Assembly: GCA_020444545.1 (NCBI GenBank)
Contig: JAHLKT010000003.1
Span: 1 to 64,000, forward strand
Direction of reading: 5' to 3'
DNA from: Desulfarculaceae bacterium
GTDB taxonomy: Bacteria; Desulfobacterota; Desulfarculia; Desulfarculales; Desulfarculaceae
DNA: 64,000 bases
The notes under the pieces were generated by a model. The model was given only the letters and a program-made list of their open reading frames with translations, did no database searches and had not been told where the DNA came from. This document shows, piece by piece, positions 46,487 to 55,542 of this stretch; positions within the stretch are counted from its first letter, which is position 1; the number at the start of each line of letters is the position of its first letter. Position numbers and translations under genes: made by a program.

Positions 46487-47383
46487 CTAGAAACTATCAC
46501 AAGTGCGGCAAGGAGCTGGTATACGCCCTGCCTCGATTTCTTTTGCCCAGGCTATTCGAACCTCCTCTATGGAGCGAGAAAACACGTTGGGCACAGCAGA
46601 AAGCCCGGGAGCGTCGTTGGTACACAGAACATATCTGCCCAGGGCATCAATGCACACTGCAGCAGTGGCATAGCCGCAATTTTTGCCTCGCTCTGCCCAG
46701 CCGCCTGCATAATGGCGATACTGTCCCACCCTGCCATGGGGTAAGTATATATCCACGAATCCAGGCACAGTCCGGTTGGATACGTTAGACATGCGGATAG
46801 AGAACCGAGGATAGATATCCTTTGCCGCCGCATATCCGACAGAAGCTGAGTTGAGGGAACAATGGACGATATAGAGAGTGATCTGGCATTGACGAGACTC
46901 GGTCATCTTATGCATGCGGCGCAGGCTTCGATGTAAATTATGATAGAAATCACGCTGACAAATGCTCCTATGTTCACCACGATCCATTGAATGGATGCTG
47001 ACGATGATTTCGTCGCACAAGCACATCAATTCATCTTCCCCAATGGAGCCAAGACGTGAGCCATTTGTGTTAAGCATGACTTTGAAGCCTCGTTTGGTAG
47101 CTTCAGACATGTGGTACAAGATGCCTGGATGAAGTGTTGGTTCACCAAAACCGGCAAATTTGACATGCGTAACACCTGACTCTTCCAAGCGGTCCAGCGA
47201 CCTAGAATAGGTATAGTCATCCATATACCGGCTTTCACCGATCACGTGGCGAGGGCAGAACACACAGGCAGCATTACATTGGTTCGTAAGCTCCAATTCT
47301 GCTAAATCTGGAACGTTAGAGAATGATATTGCGTCCTGTTGCATCGCCTGCGAATTATCTTTGATCATGGATACGCATCCCAC
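46487..47383 (-). CDS. Radical SAM/SPASM-like protein (rSAM 2)
   Basis: A 298-residue radical-SAM enzyme with CNAACVFC (CX3CX2C, about residue 36), GFGEPTLHP (the GGE-type motif as GFGE) and LNTNGSRL. The C-terminal region has NCGYATAAVCIDALGRYVLC and a final PCRTCDSF, a short SPASM-like set. It begins with GTG at 47383, or with ATG at 47368. It sits 10 bp downstream of the LOG-like gene, in one operon. It belongs to the group of small rSAM/SPASM proteins often found in peptide or sugar modification clusters; the reaction is unknown. Confidence 0.85.
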   Translation of the reverse strand: MGCVSMIKDNSQAMQQDAISFSNVPDLAELELTNQCNAACVFCPRHVIGESRYMDDYTYSRSLDRLEESGVTHVKFAGFGEPTLHPGILYHMSEATKRGFKVMLNTNGSRLGSIGEDELMCLCDEIIVSIHSMDRGEHRSICQRDFYHNLHRSLRRMHKMTESRQCQITLYIVHCSLNSASVGYAAAKDIYPRFSIRMSNVSNRTVPGFVDIYLPHGRVGQYRHYAGGWAERGKNCGYATAAVCIDALGRYVLCTNDAPGLSAVPNVFSRSIEEVRIAWAKEIEAGRIPAPCRTCDSF

Positions 47384-47393
47384 TCAAGCCTAA

Positions 47394-47942
47394 CTACAGC
47401 AGGGATTCGATTATATCGACGACTGTCACAGGGTCGACAGTTTCAACCGGAAAGTGATGACGGTTGGGTGCAAGCCATTGCGTAAGGTTCAGAAGAGGAA
47501 AGTCGCCGATAAGAATAAGTGGCTTTCCGATGTCGCTGCACAATGATATTTCCGTTGCCGTTCCAAAATGACCTTCAAAGGCGATAACTGCATAGGAACT
47601 CCAAATAATAATGTCGTTTCGAGCCAGGTCCATGGAGGTGGGAATTGTATAGTCCAGATAAGGATTTCCCCCGCCCAACACGTTTCCTTTGAGAATTCCA
47701 ATGGTGGTGCCACCGGCCTCTTGGCATCCTTTGCAGGCAGCCTCGGGTGCCCCGTTATCACCACCACATACGATGCTGAACCCTCGCTGGGCCAGGATGC
47801 TGCCGATAGCTTCTGCAGCTTTGCAAGCTGCGGGGGTAGTGTTTTGGACACGGCCGCCGATGATTCCAATCGTTCTTTCCACCTGTCTTTCCTTATCGTT
47901 ACCTTCTTCGTTTACTGCGGTCTTCTCGGAGTGCCCATGCAC
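47394..47942 (-). CDS. TIGR00725/LOG-like nucleotide-binding protein
   Basis: A 182-residue SLOG-superfamily Rossmann protein. Motifs: IGIIGGRVQNTTPAACKAAEAIG, VCGGDNGAPEAACKG (usual form GGGxxGxMxAxxxG) and FEGHFGTATEI (usual PGGxGTxxEx). Relatives include TIGR00725 proteins and LOG phosphoribohydrolases, which split base from nucleoside 5'-monophosphates. The PGG of active LOG enzymes is altered here (EGHFGT), so activity is uncertain. Placed between two radical-SAM genes, it may process a nucleotide for the pathway; inference only. Confidence 0.82.
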   Translation of the reverse strand: MHGHSEKTAVNEEGNDKERQVERTIGIIGGRVQNTTPAACKAAEAIGSILAQRGFSIVCGGDNGAPEAACKGCQEAGGTTIGILKGNVLGGGNPYLDYTIPTSMDLARNDIIIWSSYAVIAFEGHFGTATEISLCSDIGKPLILIGDFPLLNLTQWLAPNRHHFPVETVDPVTVVDIIESLL

Positions 47943-47970
47943 AGAAAAGCCTCATTCCTATCCCTTTTCC

Positions 47971-49092
47971 TCATGGGGACCAGGCCACCTCTGAGAAAGG
48001 ACCGGTCCCCAGACCATTCGAAATGGTGGCACAAGCGTCCTGGGCAGCCTGTAAAGAGCCCTCATTCCGAAATGAAGGTATCATTCGCAGGTCGTCTCCA
48101 CTAGCCGTCTCATCCACCATGATGTTGAGCGATTCATAATGCGTAAAGCAACTTCGGCAGCGAGGATCAAGCTGTCCATATTTGTTTGGCTGAATTTTGC
48201 AAGACTTGTTCCTTGGGGCTGTGGAGCCAATGCGCTGCAATTGGTTTTTCTTGTCCCAACTGGGACGTGTGTGTCCGAGGCAGGGACAAACTAGACGCCT
48301 GAGCCTTGGGCCAACGCCATAGTTGAACCTAGGCACATGGCAAGGCCAAAGCCGCTTTCCGGAGTCCATGAAAATCAGCAAGCGCTCCATATACCTCTGG
48401 CCGGGCAGGACAATGGCAAATTCATCGTACCTGTCCAGCACCATCTTCCGCAATTGGCTCACTTGGGCAACGGAAGCCGGGACCACCTCGGAGGAGAGGC
48501 CAGAAAAAGGACGCACCGGGAATGGCTGCACGACAGCCATTCCTTTGTATCTCTTCCATACCTCTTTAAGCATGCGAGGAAAATCGTCAATGTTACGTCT
48601 GGTCATGACGCAATTAATTTCTAGTCTGTGCCCCCTGTTTACAACTATATCGGCAAAACGCCACATTGCGTCGTGGAGGCTCCTGTTGCCACCGCATCGC
48701 CAAGCATTGGTCTCATGTGTAAGACCGTCAATGGTAATACAAAAGACAATGTTTGGAAGCCTGCAGAGTTTGCTGAGAAGCGCCATGTTCATGGTTCCAT
48801 TTGTCATAACCTGTACAGTTGAAATATAAGATGATGTGTAAGCTAATAATTTATCAATACCTCCCCACAAAGAGGCTTCGCCGTAACCGGAAACCTTGAA
48901 CACGCCGGGTCGGGCACTTTCTAGTACTACATTTACGCTGGCTATGGCGTCTTCAATGGACACAGCTTCGGCAACACCCTCGTTGTTTGTACGGCAATAT
49001 GCACACGTGAGGTTGCATCGTTCAAAAACGCAAAAATCAAGGTAGGCATATGGACGCCTTATATCATCCGAAGGGTGTCTGTTGGTTGCCAA
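47971..49092 (-). CDS. Radical SAM protein (rSAM 1)
   Basis: A 373-residue radical-SAM enzyme with CNLTCAYC (CX3CX2C, about residue 26), VSGYGEASL and VMTNGTMNM. The C-terminal region has several cysteines (WPCHVPR, RLVCPCLGH, SCKIQP, CRSCFTHYE) that could hold one or two auxiliary 4Fe-4S clusters. It directly follows the DegT-like gene with a 21-bp gap. Its arrangement differs from the other radical-SAM proteins of the cluster, so it should catalyse a different step. Confidence 0.86.
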   Translation of the reverse strand: MATNRHPSDDIRRPYAYLDFCVFERCNLTCAYCRTNNEGVAEAVSIEDAIASVNVVLESARPGVFKVSGYGEASLWGGIDKLLAYTSSYISTVQVMTNGTMNMALLSKLCRLPNIVFCITIDGLTHETNAWRCGGNRSLHDAMWRFADIVVNRGHRLEINCVMTRRNIDDFPRMLKEVWKRYKGMAVVQPFPVRPFSGLSSEVVPASVAQVSQLRKMVLDRYDEFAIVLPGQRYMERLLIFMDSGKRLWPCHVPRFNYGVGPRLRRLVCPCLGHTRPSWDKKNQLQRIGSTAPRNKSCKIQPNKYGQLDPRCRSCFTHYESLNIMVDETASGDDLRMIPSFRNEGSLQAAQDACATISNGLGTGPFSEVAWSP

Positions 49093-49113
49093 CTCCAGAA
49101 ACTCCTTGATAAA

Positions 49114-50319
49114 TCATATTTGGTTAAGTGCCCGTTCAACCGCCAACCGAAAGGTAAATGCCACTTTAATAATTTCTTCGCGGGAACTGTGCGGGTTAAT
49201 GCCGAAGCCGCTTCCTAAGTAGGAGTCAGACACACCGACAGATAAAATCAAGCTTCGTGAAAGTATGCCGTCTGTCTGCGGCAACATGCCTTTCTTGTAT
49301 AGGCTTTCACCACCTGGGATAGAAGAAACTTGTGAGAGTGCTGCAATGTTCCCGTAATAGTGTTTTCCTGAATGGATGATCGTCCTAATACCTAGTTCAT
49401 TAGCCACTTTTATGGCCAGCTCTTCTTGGTCAAAAATCCAGGCCGCAACAGTGGCGCACTCGCCACGCGGATCATTGATCTGACGCCTGACAGCACCGGG
49501 CAACCCGTCCAATGCTTCGAGAAACAGTGCCTTTTGATGATGTAGGGCTGAAAGGATCACAGGAAGCTTTCGCAACTGTACCCAGGCAACAGCACCTGTC
49601 AATTCATGCATCCTAAAATTGAGACCTAGGGCGTTCTTTGCATCGGCTACACCTCTTCGTAATGGCTTCGATCCATGGTCATGCAGGGCAAAGGTTGTGG
49701 CATAGAGGTCCGAGTCGTCAGTGATGAGCACGCCTCCATCCCCGGCGGTCAGGATCTTGAATACGTTGAGCGAAGTCACACCCGCCAAGCCCCAAGTCCC
49801 TAATTTACGTCCTTGAAAACTCCCGCCGAATGCCTGGGCCGTATCCTCCAACAACCATAGTCCATGACGGTCTGCAATGGCACAAAGTCTATCCATCCGG
49901 GCAGGCGCACCCAGCATGTGCACGGCAATAATGCCAACTGTGTTTCGATTGACACATGACTCCACTCCGCAGGGATCCAAGGTCAGCGACTCATCAATTT
50001 CACACAGAACCGGGGTTCCGCCGGCAAAAATCACAGCAGCAGCCGTAGCCACAAAAAGGTAACCTGGTATGATTACTTCATCACCAGGCTGCAGCTTCAG
50101 ATGCATCAGGGCACTCCATAAAGCCGAAGTGCAACTATTCATTCCTAGGGCATGCTTGACGCCAAAGCTAGACTCAAGGTTCCGCTCAAATCTATAGACA
50201 TAAGAAGAATTACTCGGTTGATCATCAAAGCGGTATCGGCTCATATTTCTTGATCGCAAAACGTCGAGAACGGCCTCCTCTTCTTCCATGTCTATGAAGT
50301 GTATTCCTGGTCCGGTCAT
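49114..50319 (-). CDS. DegT/DnrJ/EryC1/StrS-family PLP aminotransferase
   Basis: A 401-residue sugar aminotransferase homologue. It has the typical LGMNSCTSALWSALMHL (cofactor phosphate site), GDEVIIPGYLFVATAAAVIFAGGTPV, and the catalytic Lys in SLNVFKILTAGDGGVLIT. The family adds an amino group to keto-sugars or keto-cyclitols, usually after oxidation by a Gfo/Idh-type dehydrogenase, which is encoded at 40812. The core residues are intact, so it is likely active. Confidence 0.93.
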   Translation of the reverse strand: MTGPGIHFIDMEEEEAVLDVLRSRNMSRYRFDDQPSNSSYVYRFERNLESSFGVKHALGMNSCTSALWSALMHLKLQPGDEVIIPGYLFVATAAAVIFAGGTPVLCEIDESLTLDPCGVESCVNRNTVGIIAVHMLGAPARMDRLCAIADRHGLWLLEDTAQAFGGSFQGRKLGTWGLAGVTSLNVFKILTAGDGGVLITDDSDLYATTFALHDHGSKPLRRGVADAKNALGLNFRMHELTGAVAWVQLRKLPVILSALHHQKALFLEALDGLPGAVRRQINDPRGECATVAAWIFDQEELAIKVANELGIRTIIHSGKHYYGNIAALSQVSSIPGGESLYKKGMLPQTDGILSRSLILSVGVSDSYLGSGFGINPHSSREEIIKVAFTFRLAVERALNQI

Positions 50320-50363
50320 GCCTCACTCCATGTGTTTGCCGCCCATAGCTTTCCATTCATGAT

Positions 50364-51194
50364 CTATGCGGCATTGAAAGTACTTCTTAGGAATGAAAAC
50401 GCCTGCTCGGCAGTTTCCCATGAAAGAGCTTCATCCGCAGAAGGATGTAAAAAAATCTCAGGAACAATAATGCCACTATATCCAGCCTGCATCAGAGTCT
50501 TGCGGACTGCCGTCCAAGGGATGTTGCCACTTCCCAATAAGCCTCTATGGTGCTCGGAGGCGTGGAAATGCACAAGATGTCCAGCCGATTTCTCTATCGC
50601 TTCAACCAAATCCATCTCAGTCTTATTCAAATGATACGTGTCTAGGAGAAGCCCGACATTGTCGCGCCCAACTGCTTTCTTGAAATCCAAACCCTGTCCG
50701 ATAGTATTTATTAGTGCGTTCTCTTCCTGGTTCGTCGGCTCAAAGCAGAGCGCGATGCTTGCCTCGGCAGCATGATCGGCAAATTTCTGGTAAAGGGCAA
50801 CAATCTCTTCCCACATCATGCTTGACACCATTTGGCTCTCTGGACAGCCGACGCCCGCATAATTGACTCCGGCTATGGTCGTGGCACCCAATTCCGACGC
50901 ATAGTCTATGAGACGTAACAACCAATCGCGACCTGCGATGCGCCTTTTCGGGTCTCTACTTATCAAATCATGCTCGGGCTGTAACGACCAGCCTAGTATC
51001 GCACCTAGTCCGGCATCTGATAGCATCTTGCCGAAATCTCTCCTCTCATGCCGTGCGTATTCAATGGGCACTATTTCTATGCCGGCGTACCCTATATCGC
51101 GTACGCGGGAGAGCCTACCTGCATGAAACAGATACTTAGGGTTGGGGAAAAGCATGCTATGCAAATAGAATGGAGAGGAATAACTGATGTGCAT
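50364..51194 (-). CDS. Sugar isomerase/epimerase-like TIM barrel
   Basis: A 276-residue AP_endonuc_2/xylose isomerase-like protein. Barrel features with likely metal ligands are VPIEYARHE, LCFEPTNQEEN (Glu), LLDTYHLNK (Asp, His), VHFHASEHH (His) and IVPEIFLHP (Glu). Relatives include IolE, IolI and 2-keto-3-deoxy sugar or inosose isomerases. It lies between the SHMT-like and DegT-like genes and likely rearranges a keto-sugar or cyclitol intermediate. Confidence 0.88.
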   Translation of the reverse strand: MHISYSSPFYLHSMLFPNPKYLFHAGRLSRVRDIGYAGIEIVPIEYARHERRDFGKMLSDAGLGAILGWSLQPEHDLISRDPKRRIAGRDWLLRLIDYASELGATTIAGVNYAGVGCPESQMVSSMMWEEIVALYQKFADHAAEASIALCFEPTNQEENALINTIGQGLDFKKAVGRDNVGLLLDTYHLNKTEMDLVEAIEKSAGHLVHFHASEHHRGLLGSGNIPWTAVRKTLMQAGYSGIIVPEIFLHPSADEALSWETAEQAFSFLRSTFNAA

Positions 51195-51225
51195 TATGAG
51201 CCGTCAGGTTTGGCTTATGAGGTGT

Positions 51226-52563
51226 TTATTGATCAAAGTGCTGCTTCCATAATACGTCGAATAACTCTAACCCTTTCCCTCCTGTTAATGCCTTCAGCAC
51301 TGCTGCTCCTTCCGCAGGGCTATAGCAATAGGAATGACGGTAGGTCTTTCGCAAAGCAACGACATTAGAGCGCACGCGATCCGCTGGAGCTGTCTTCAGA
51401 ATGATTTGGGCAAGGGATTCGGCCAAATGCGCCACTCCATCTGTCCGCATTCCCAGCCGTGTGGGTTCATTAAGGCCGATACGTAGGCACCACCCGCCCT
51501 CACCGATAGCAGGTGCCGGTGAATGTGGATTGACGACGATACCGGCCTGAAAAAGATCATCAGCCAATGCATGGGGATTGGCACCTTCGGGTATTGAGAT
51601 CCACACTTGGTGGTTGTCTGTGAACTGCCTCCCTTTCTGGTACAGTACTTGAACGCCATGCTCTACTAGGCAAGCTGCCATATGGCGTGCATTAACCACC
51701 ATCTGCTGAGCGTAATCTCCTCCATTGCACTCATCAAACTCCATAAGAGTAATAGCCAACGCCAATATGGATGCAGTATGGTGATGACTTATGGTGTTCA
51801 CTGCAGTCATAGTGAGACGGTGCTCAAGGTCATCATCATTAACGAAAATCACAGCCTTATGAGGGCCGGGTATAGTTTTGTGCGTGGAACCACCGTATGA
51901 ATGTGCTCCGCAGTTTAAAGGATTAGGATAAATCTCAGCCCAAACTAACGCATTCACATGGCTAGTATCGGCATGAAGGTGAACTTGCGAGCCGGCGTCC
52001 TTCACAACGCTGGCAATGCCTTTAATATCAAGTGGATATAAGCTAGTAGCGTGGTCAAGATATATAAGAGATACGTCCTCTTTTGCCAAACGTTTTTCCA
52101 AGGCGGAAAGGTCCACGGTAGCCCAATCACAAAAGGGCAAACTCTCTGGAGTCATCCCAAGGCGTTTTGCAACATATGCTGTGTCCGGGTGTCCCCCCAT
52201 TGCAGTAGGGATGGAAAGCATTACAGAACCAGGCGTTCCTCCAAAGGCCATTTGAGCCAAAATCATACCACTAAGGCCGGATACAGGATGTAGATTTACA
52301 TGAGAGGCCTGTCCGTATTTGAGCAACAAGGGGAGCAGGATATCTGTTTGCACAGGACCAATCAAGCTTCCACCTTGAAAGCTCCACCGGCCAAACACCT
52401 CATTTTCATTAAAAAAATAGCGGCTATACGCATCGGAAATATAGACGAGACGAGCAAGGGGAGATAATGAATTCTCACTCGCAATTAAACTGAACCCATT
52501 GTTAAAATATGATTCATGGTTTTCTAGCAGCCTAGCAAATAGATTTATTTTTGACATGGACAT
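51226..52563 (-). CDS. Serine hydroxymethyltransferase-like PLP enzyme
   Basis: A 445-residue SHMT-family homologue: FSLIASENSLSPLA at the start, HVNLHPVSGLSG, LHADTSHVNALVWA and the PLP Lys in GGSTHKTIPGPHKA. AGGAGG 8 bases before ATG 52563 is a strong ribosome binding site. A housekeeping glyA normally sits elsewhere, and this one is embedded in the cluster and diverged. Cluster-borne SHMT homologues in nucleoside antibiotic pathways act as threonine transaldolases that make beta-hydroxy amino acids on an aldehyde. Such a role, or supply of a one-carbon unit or glycine, is inference. Confidence 0.88.
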   Translation of the reverse strand: MSMSKINLFARLLENHESYFNNGFSLIASENSLSPLARLVYISDAYSRYFFNENEVFGRWSFQGGSLIGPVQTDILLPLLLKYGQASHVNLHPVSGLSGMILAQMAFGGTPGSVMLSIPTAMGGHPDTAYVAKRLGMTPESLPFCDWATVDLSALEKRLAKEDVSLIYLDHATSLYPLDIKGIASVVKDAGSQVHLHADTSHVNALVWAEIYPNPLNCGAHSYGGSTHKTIPGPHKAVIFVNDDDLEHRLTMTAVNTISHHHTASILALAITLMEFDECNGGDYAQQMVVNARHMAACLVEHGVQVLYQKGRQFTDNHQVWISIPEGANPHALADDLFQAGIVVNPHSPAPAIGEGGWCLRIGLNEPTRLGMRTDGVAHLAESLAQIILKTAPADRVRSNVVALRKTYRHSYCYSPAEGAAVLKALTGGKGLELFDVLWKQHFDQ

Positions 52564-52731
52564 AAATACCCTCCTAACCTATTTGTAGTTTCATGTGGTG
52601 TTTTCTGTGGCATCTAGTTAACCTTTAGATATCTTCTTTATAATGTAATTTTGGTTGGATTTACCTTGTAAAGTATATACAAAACGTCATTTTTGTAAAA
52701 TCACCAGGGACATTTATGATAGTCTGCGAGA

Positions 52732-53493
52732 TTATTCGTCTGCTTCTCCCGACAGAAATGGTTTTACCAGTTTCGCAAAATTCGTTTTAGAATTCATCAA
52801 TCCAGCGATAGAAAGTTTTTTTAAATATTTGTCCCAAAATTTTGACTCCCAAAGATGCCTACAATAGGCTGAGGGCCATTTATTCCTTGAATTAATAAAC
52901 ATTTCAACCCCATCTTGCGGACGCCAAAGAGGCCAGTGAAAAGCATATTTATTTTCTATATGCAATATACCAGGATGTTCTTTTGCAAGCTTAGCAGGGT
53001 AATAACATGATATTTCATTCCACATCCAAGGTTCAAAATATTTCCAGCCTTCAAGACAGAGTCCAAGAAACTCTGAATCAGGCTGCGCAAGTATGACACC
53101 GTTACACAAACATTTATCAGACTCTTCTTCCCCCCAGACACAATCATGCATTGTAAGCTTGGTAAATGGTTTAATACAAATTATGTCTAAATCGAGATAT
53201 ATACCTCCCATTTGAATCAGTTTATTCAGTCTAACAATATCGGCCCGATGCGCGTATCTATTTATTTTATCACCAAATTTTTCATCTGCCTCATTAATTA
53301 TCTGAAAGTCAACATATAGTTTTGATTTTTCCCACCAGTATCCATGTGGTATGTATTTATACCAGAGTATAGAGCAGTCTGGTTTATTGATAACAACTGC
53401 AGATTTGATTGATAAGTAATGAATTAATGAAAAGGGCTTTCCCCCGAAGTCTTCAGTCATCCCAAAAACAAAATGTAAAATATTTGGAATCAT
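52732..53493 (-). CDS. GT32-like glycosyltransferase (OCH1/capsule type)
   Basis: A 253-residue protein with the GT32 sugar-binding (Gly_transf_sug) pattern: IPNILHFVFG at the start, RADIVRLNKLIQMGGIYLDLDIICIKPF containing the DxD motif for nucleotide-sugar and metal binding, then GVILAQPDSEF. Such enzymes add hexoses to glycans or lipids. It is AT-rich compared with the rest of the cluster and lies between the SHMT-like gene (168-bp gap) and a GT4 gene. Confidence 0.88.
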   Translation of the reverse strand: MIPNILHFVFGMTEDFGGKPFSLIHYLSIKSAVVINKPDCSILWYKYIPHGYWWEKSKLYVDFQIINEADEKFGDKINRYAHRADIVRLNKLIQMGGIYLDLDIICIKPFTKLTMHDCVWGEEESDKCLCNGVILAQPDSEFLGLCLEGWKYFEPWMWNEISCYYPAKLAKEHPGILHIENKYAFHWPLWRPQDGVEMFINSRNKWPSAYCRHLWESKFWDKYLKKLSIAGLMNSKTNFAKLVKPFLSGEADE

Positions 53494-53529
53494 AGGTCAC
53501 GCTCCGGTTATGTGTTGAGTAAATATGTT

Positions 53530-54663
53530 TTATTCTGTTGGGTGGGTTTTTAAAAACGATTCATATCGGCGATAAATATGTTTCTTCATTAGTAAATTAC
53601 GAACATCAACAGAAAACTTTTTATTAAATTTGAATTGGCTCTTGGCTGCATTACCAATATTTTTCCTAGTTTCTGGGTTCATGACAAGACGAACAAGGAT
53701 TTTATTAATTGTAAATAAATCTATGCCCCGGCTAAATTGTGGGTACGCTGCAGGATTTTTGAACTTAACTTTGAAACCTGTGACACCATCTTCAATTACT
53801 TCAGATACAAAGGGTGAACTCGGTGCATCGGCAGCAATACAACATAATCCATGATACATAGCTTCGAGAAGAGCAAATCCCGTTGCGTCTGCCCTAGTTA
53901 AAAAAAGAAAAATATCCGCGAGGCTATAAACATTCCACAGTGCTGATCTCGAAAGCCTTGGTAAAAAATGAATTTTCTCAGAAAAACTGTAATTATCATA
54001 TTTATTACTAACCAATACAAGATGTGCATCTATACCTTGCCCAGACAGAATATTATGACATTGGACAGCACTATTAATATTTTTTCTGCCTTCTATTTCG
54101 CAAACACCAGGTTGTGAATCTATTGCAAGAAGAACTATACAATTAGGACTTAAGTTTGACTGTAAGGAACCAATAAAAGAAAGCTCTTGTGTAGAGGCTA
54201 CTTCAATGGGCGGAATCACGCTAGGATAAGCCACACATATATCTTCGATACCACGCAAACCATATTTAGCAAATAAACCTTCTATCGATTGTTTGGCTGA
54301 TATAGACCATGCAATCACACCCATCAGGTACGGCGACGACAATGACCTAATTATTAAACGTTCTGCCAAAGGCCTTTCAATCTCCTGATGCCGTAAGTGC
54401 CTGTAACTTCTGATTTGCTCAAATATATATTCAATATGATCAATGTCAAACACCCAAAAATTCGTGCCGCCTGGAAAAAGGCTAGAAGCATGTATCCACT
54501 CATTGGGTAAAGAAGAAAAGTTAGCCCATGGCCTACCAATTTCTAAATTGAAATCGATATCTGTTTCTCTGTAAGACCACTCAAGTGGCGGTGAATCTAC
54601 TAGACTTCTTGGGTATGCATAGTGGTCATTATATATACCTGAATAACAGAACTCAATTTTCAT
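53530..54663 (-). CDS. GT4-like glycosyltransferase
   Basis: A 377-residue GT-B glycosyltransferase. The C-terminal half has the family signature RLSRSALWNVYSLADIFLFLTRADATGFALLEAMYHGLCCIAADAPSSPFVSEVIEDGVTG-like region with the E-x7-E motif (about 265-295). The N-terminal half is less conserved. It is the first gene of the 15-gene minus-strand run and starts at ATG 54663, preceded by about 250 bases before IS scraps. AT-rich, like the GT32 gene. Probably adds a sugar to the cluster product or to a surface glycan. Confidence 0.82.
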   Translation of the reverse strand: MKIEFCYSGIYNDHYAYPRSLVDSPPLEWSYRETDIDFNLEIGRPWANFSSLPNEWIHASSLFPGGTNFWVFDIDHIEYIFEQIRSYRHLRHQEIERPLAERLIIRSLSSPYLMGVIAWSISAKQSIEGLFAKYGLRGIEDICVAYPSVIPPIEVASTQELSFIGSLQSNLSPNCIVLLAIDSQPGVCEIEGRKNINSAVQCHNILSGQGIDAHLVLVSNKYDNYSFSEKIHFLPRLSRSALWNVYSLADIFLFLTRADATGFALLEAMYHGLCCIAADAPSSPFVSEVIEDGVTGFKVKFKNPAAYPQFSRGIDLFTINKILVRLVMNPETRKNIGNAAKSQFKFNKKFSVDVRNLLMKKHIYRRYESFLKTHPTE

Positions 54664-54916
54664 TGTACTTACAACTCGTTGTCCATATTGTGTTGCACCC
54701 GTCCTGTTCCACCATTTCTTTATCCACCGATGTCCCAGTTTAGAGTGAAGCCCAACGAGACGGCATAGAAGGCCTTCGTCTTAAAATTTTTTGAACGTTG
54801 CTTGTCGAGACAGGGCAGGCAGATAAGTATTCCCAACTTTTATAAGAGTAATAAAATGCCCGCACATATGTCAACCACAGTACATGTAAAAACGTCTTTA
54901 ACCCCTAAATGTATGA
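54664..54916 (-). promoter_or_regulatory. Upstream region of the minus-strand gene cluster
   Basis: About 250 bases between the GT4 gene and the IS3 fragment. It is AT-rich (TTTATAAGAGTAATAAAATG near 54837-54857) and should carry the promoter of the 15-gene run, or the promoter may have been lost to the IS insertions. No clear -35/-10 pair can be fixed by eye. Confidence 0.3.
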
Positions 54917-55525
54917 TTATCTTTCAAATTTCGCACCAGGGGACAGATTGGGATTTTCTTCCTTTGAGGTAATACCCGTTTCGAGTCCAAGTGGGATGGT
55001 AGATTTCCAGGTTTTTGGAGGTAACCCCGAATTAGATCCGGGCAATAGGGGAGGATTTGGCCCATTTGGACACCCTCCGGATGGGGTATTGGGCAGGTGG
55101 CATCGAGCAAATTCCCGAGGCGTCCGTTCTCCCAGGGAGGTGTGAGGTCGGCTATCATTATAGTCCCGCCTCCAAGTTTCGATCTCAGTTTTGGCATCTT
55201 CCAAAGACAAGAACCAATTCACATTGAGGCATTCATCGCTAAAATGGCCGTTGAAGCTTTCGATCAGTGTGTTGTCCCTGGGCTTGCCAGGCCGGGAGAA
55301 GTCCTGGGTTATACCATTTTCATAAGCCCGCAGATCCTGAGCTTTACTGACTAATTCTGGGCCGTTGTCCAGGAATATCCTGTCAGGCAGTCCACTCATT
55401 TCAGAAACCCGCTCCAGCACCTGGACTACTCGCTGGCCGGTAATGCCCTGGCCCACTTTGACGGCCGGGCTCTCCCGGGTGAAATTATCGATCACGGTCA
55501 AGGCCCACAGGCGGGAGCTAATGTC
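54917..55525 (-). pseudogene. IS3-family OrfB fragment (IS407-like), 5' part missing
   Basis: The reading frame holds only the rve integrase C-terminal half: ALTVIDNFTRES, IFLDNGPELVSKAQD (second catalytic Asp), IESFNGHFSDECLN (Glu) and SRPHTSLGERTPREFA. The first third of the gene is absent; the frame crosses into sequence belonging to the IS256 element, which evidently inserted into it. A long Pro/Gly-rich tail (55100-54917) follows where the natural stop should be. It is a different IS3 subtype from the 1308-bp element. Confidence 0.82.
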
Positions 55526-55542
55526 AAAAGTTGTGTTTCGGC

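Noticed and set aside
37593-54663. The cluster as a mycofactocin or known RiPP pathway
   Set aside because: The creatininase and radical-SAM proteins hint at it, but no precursor peptide, MftC-like or MftD-like protein is visible, and most genes are sugar-related.
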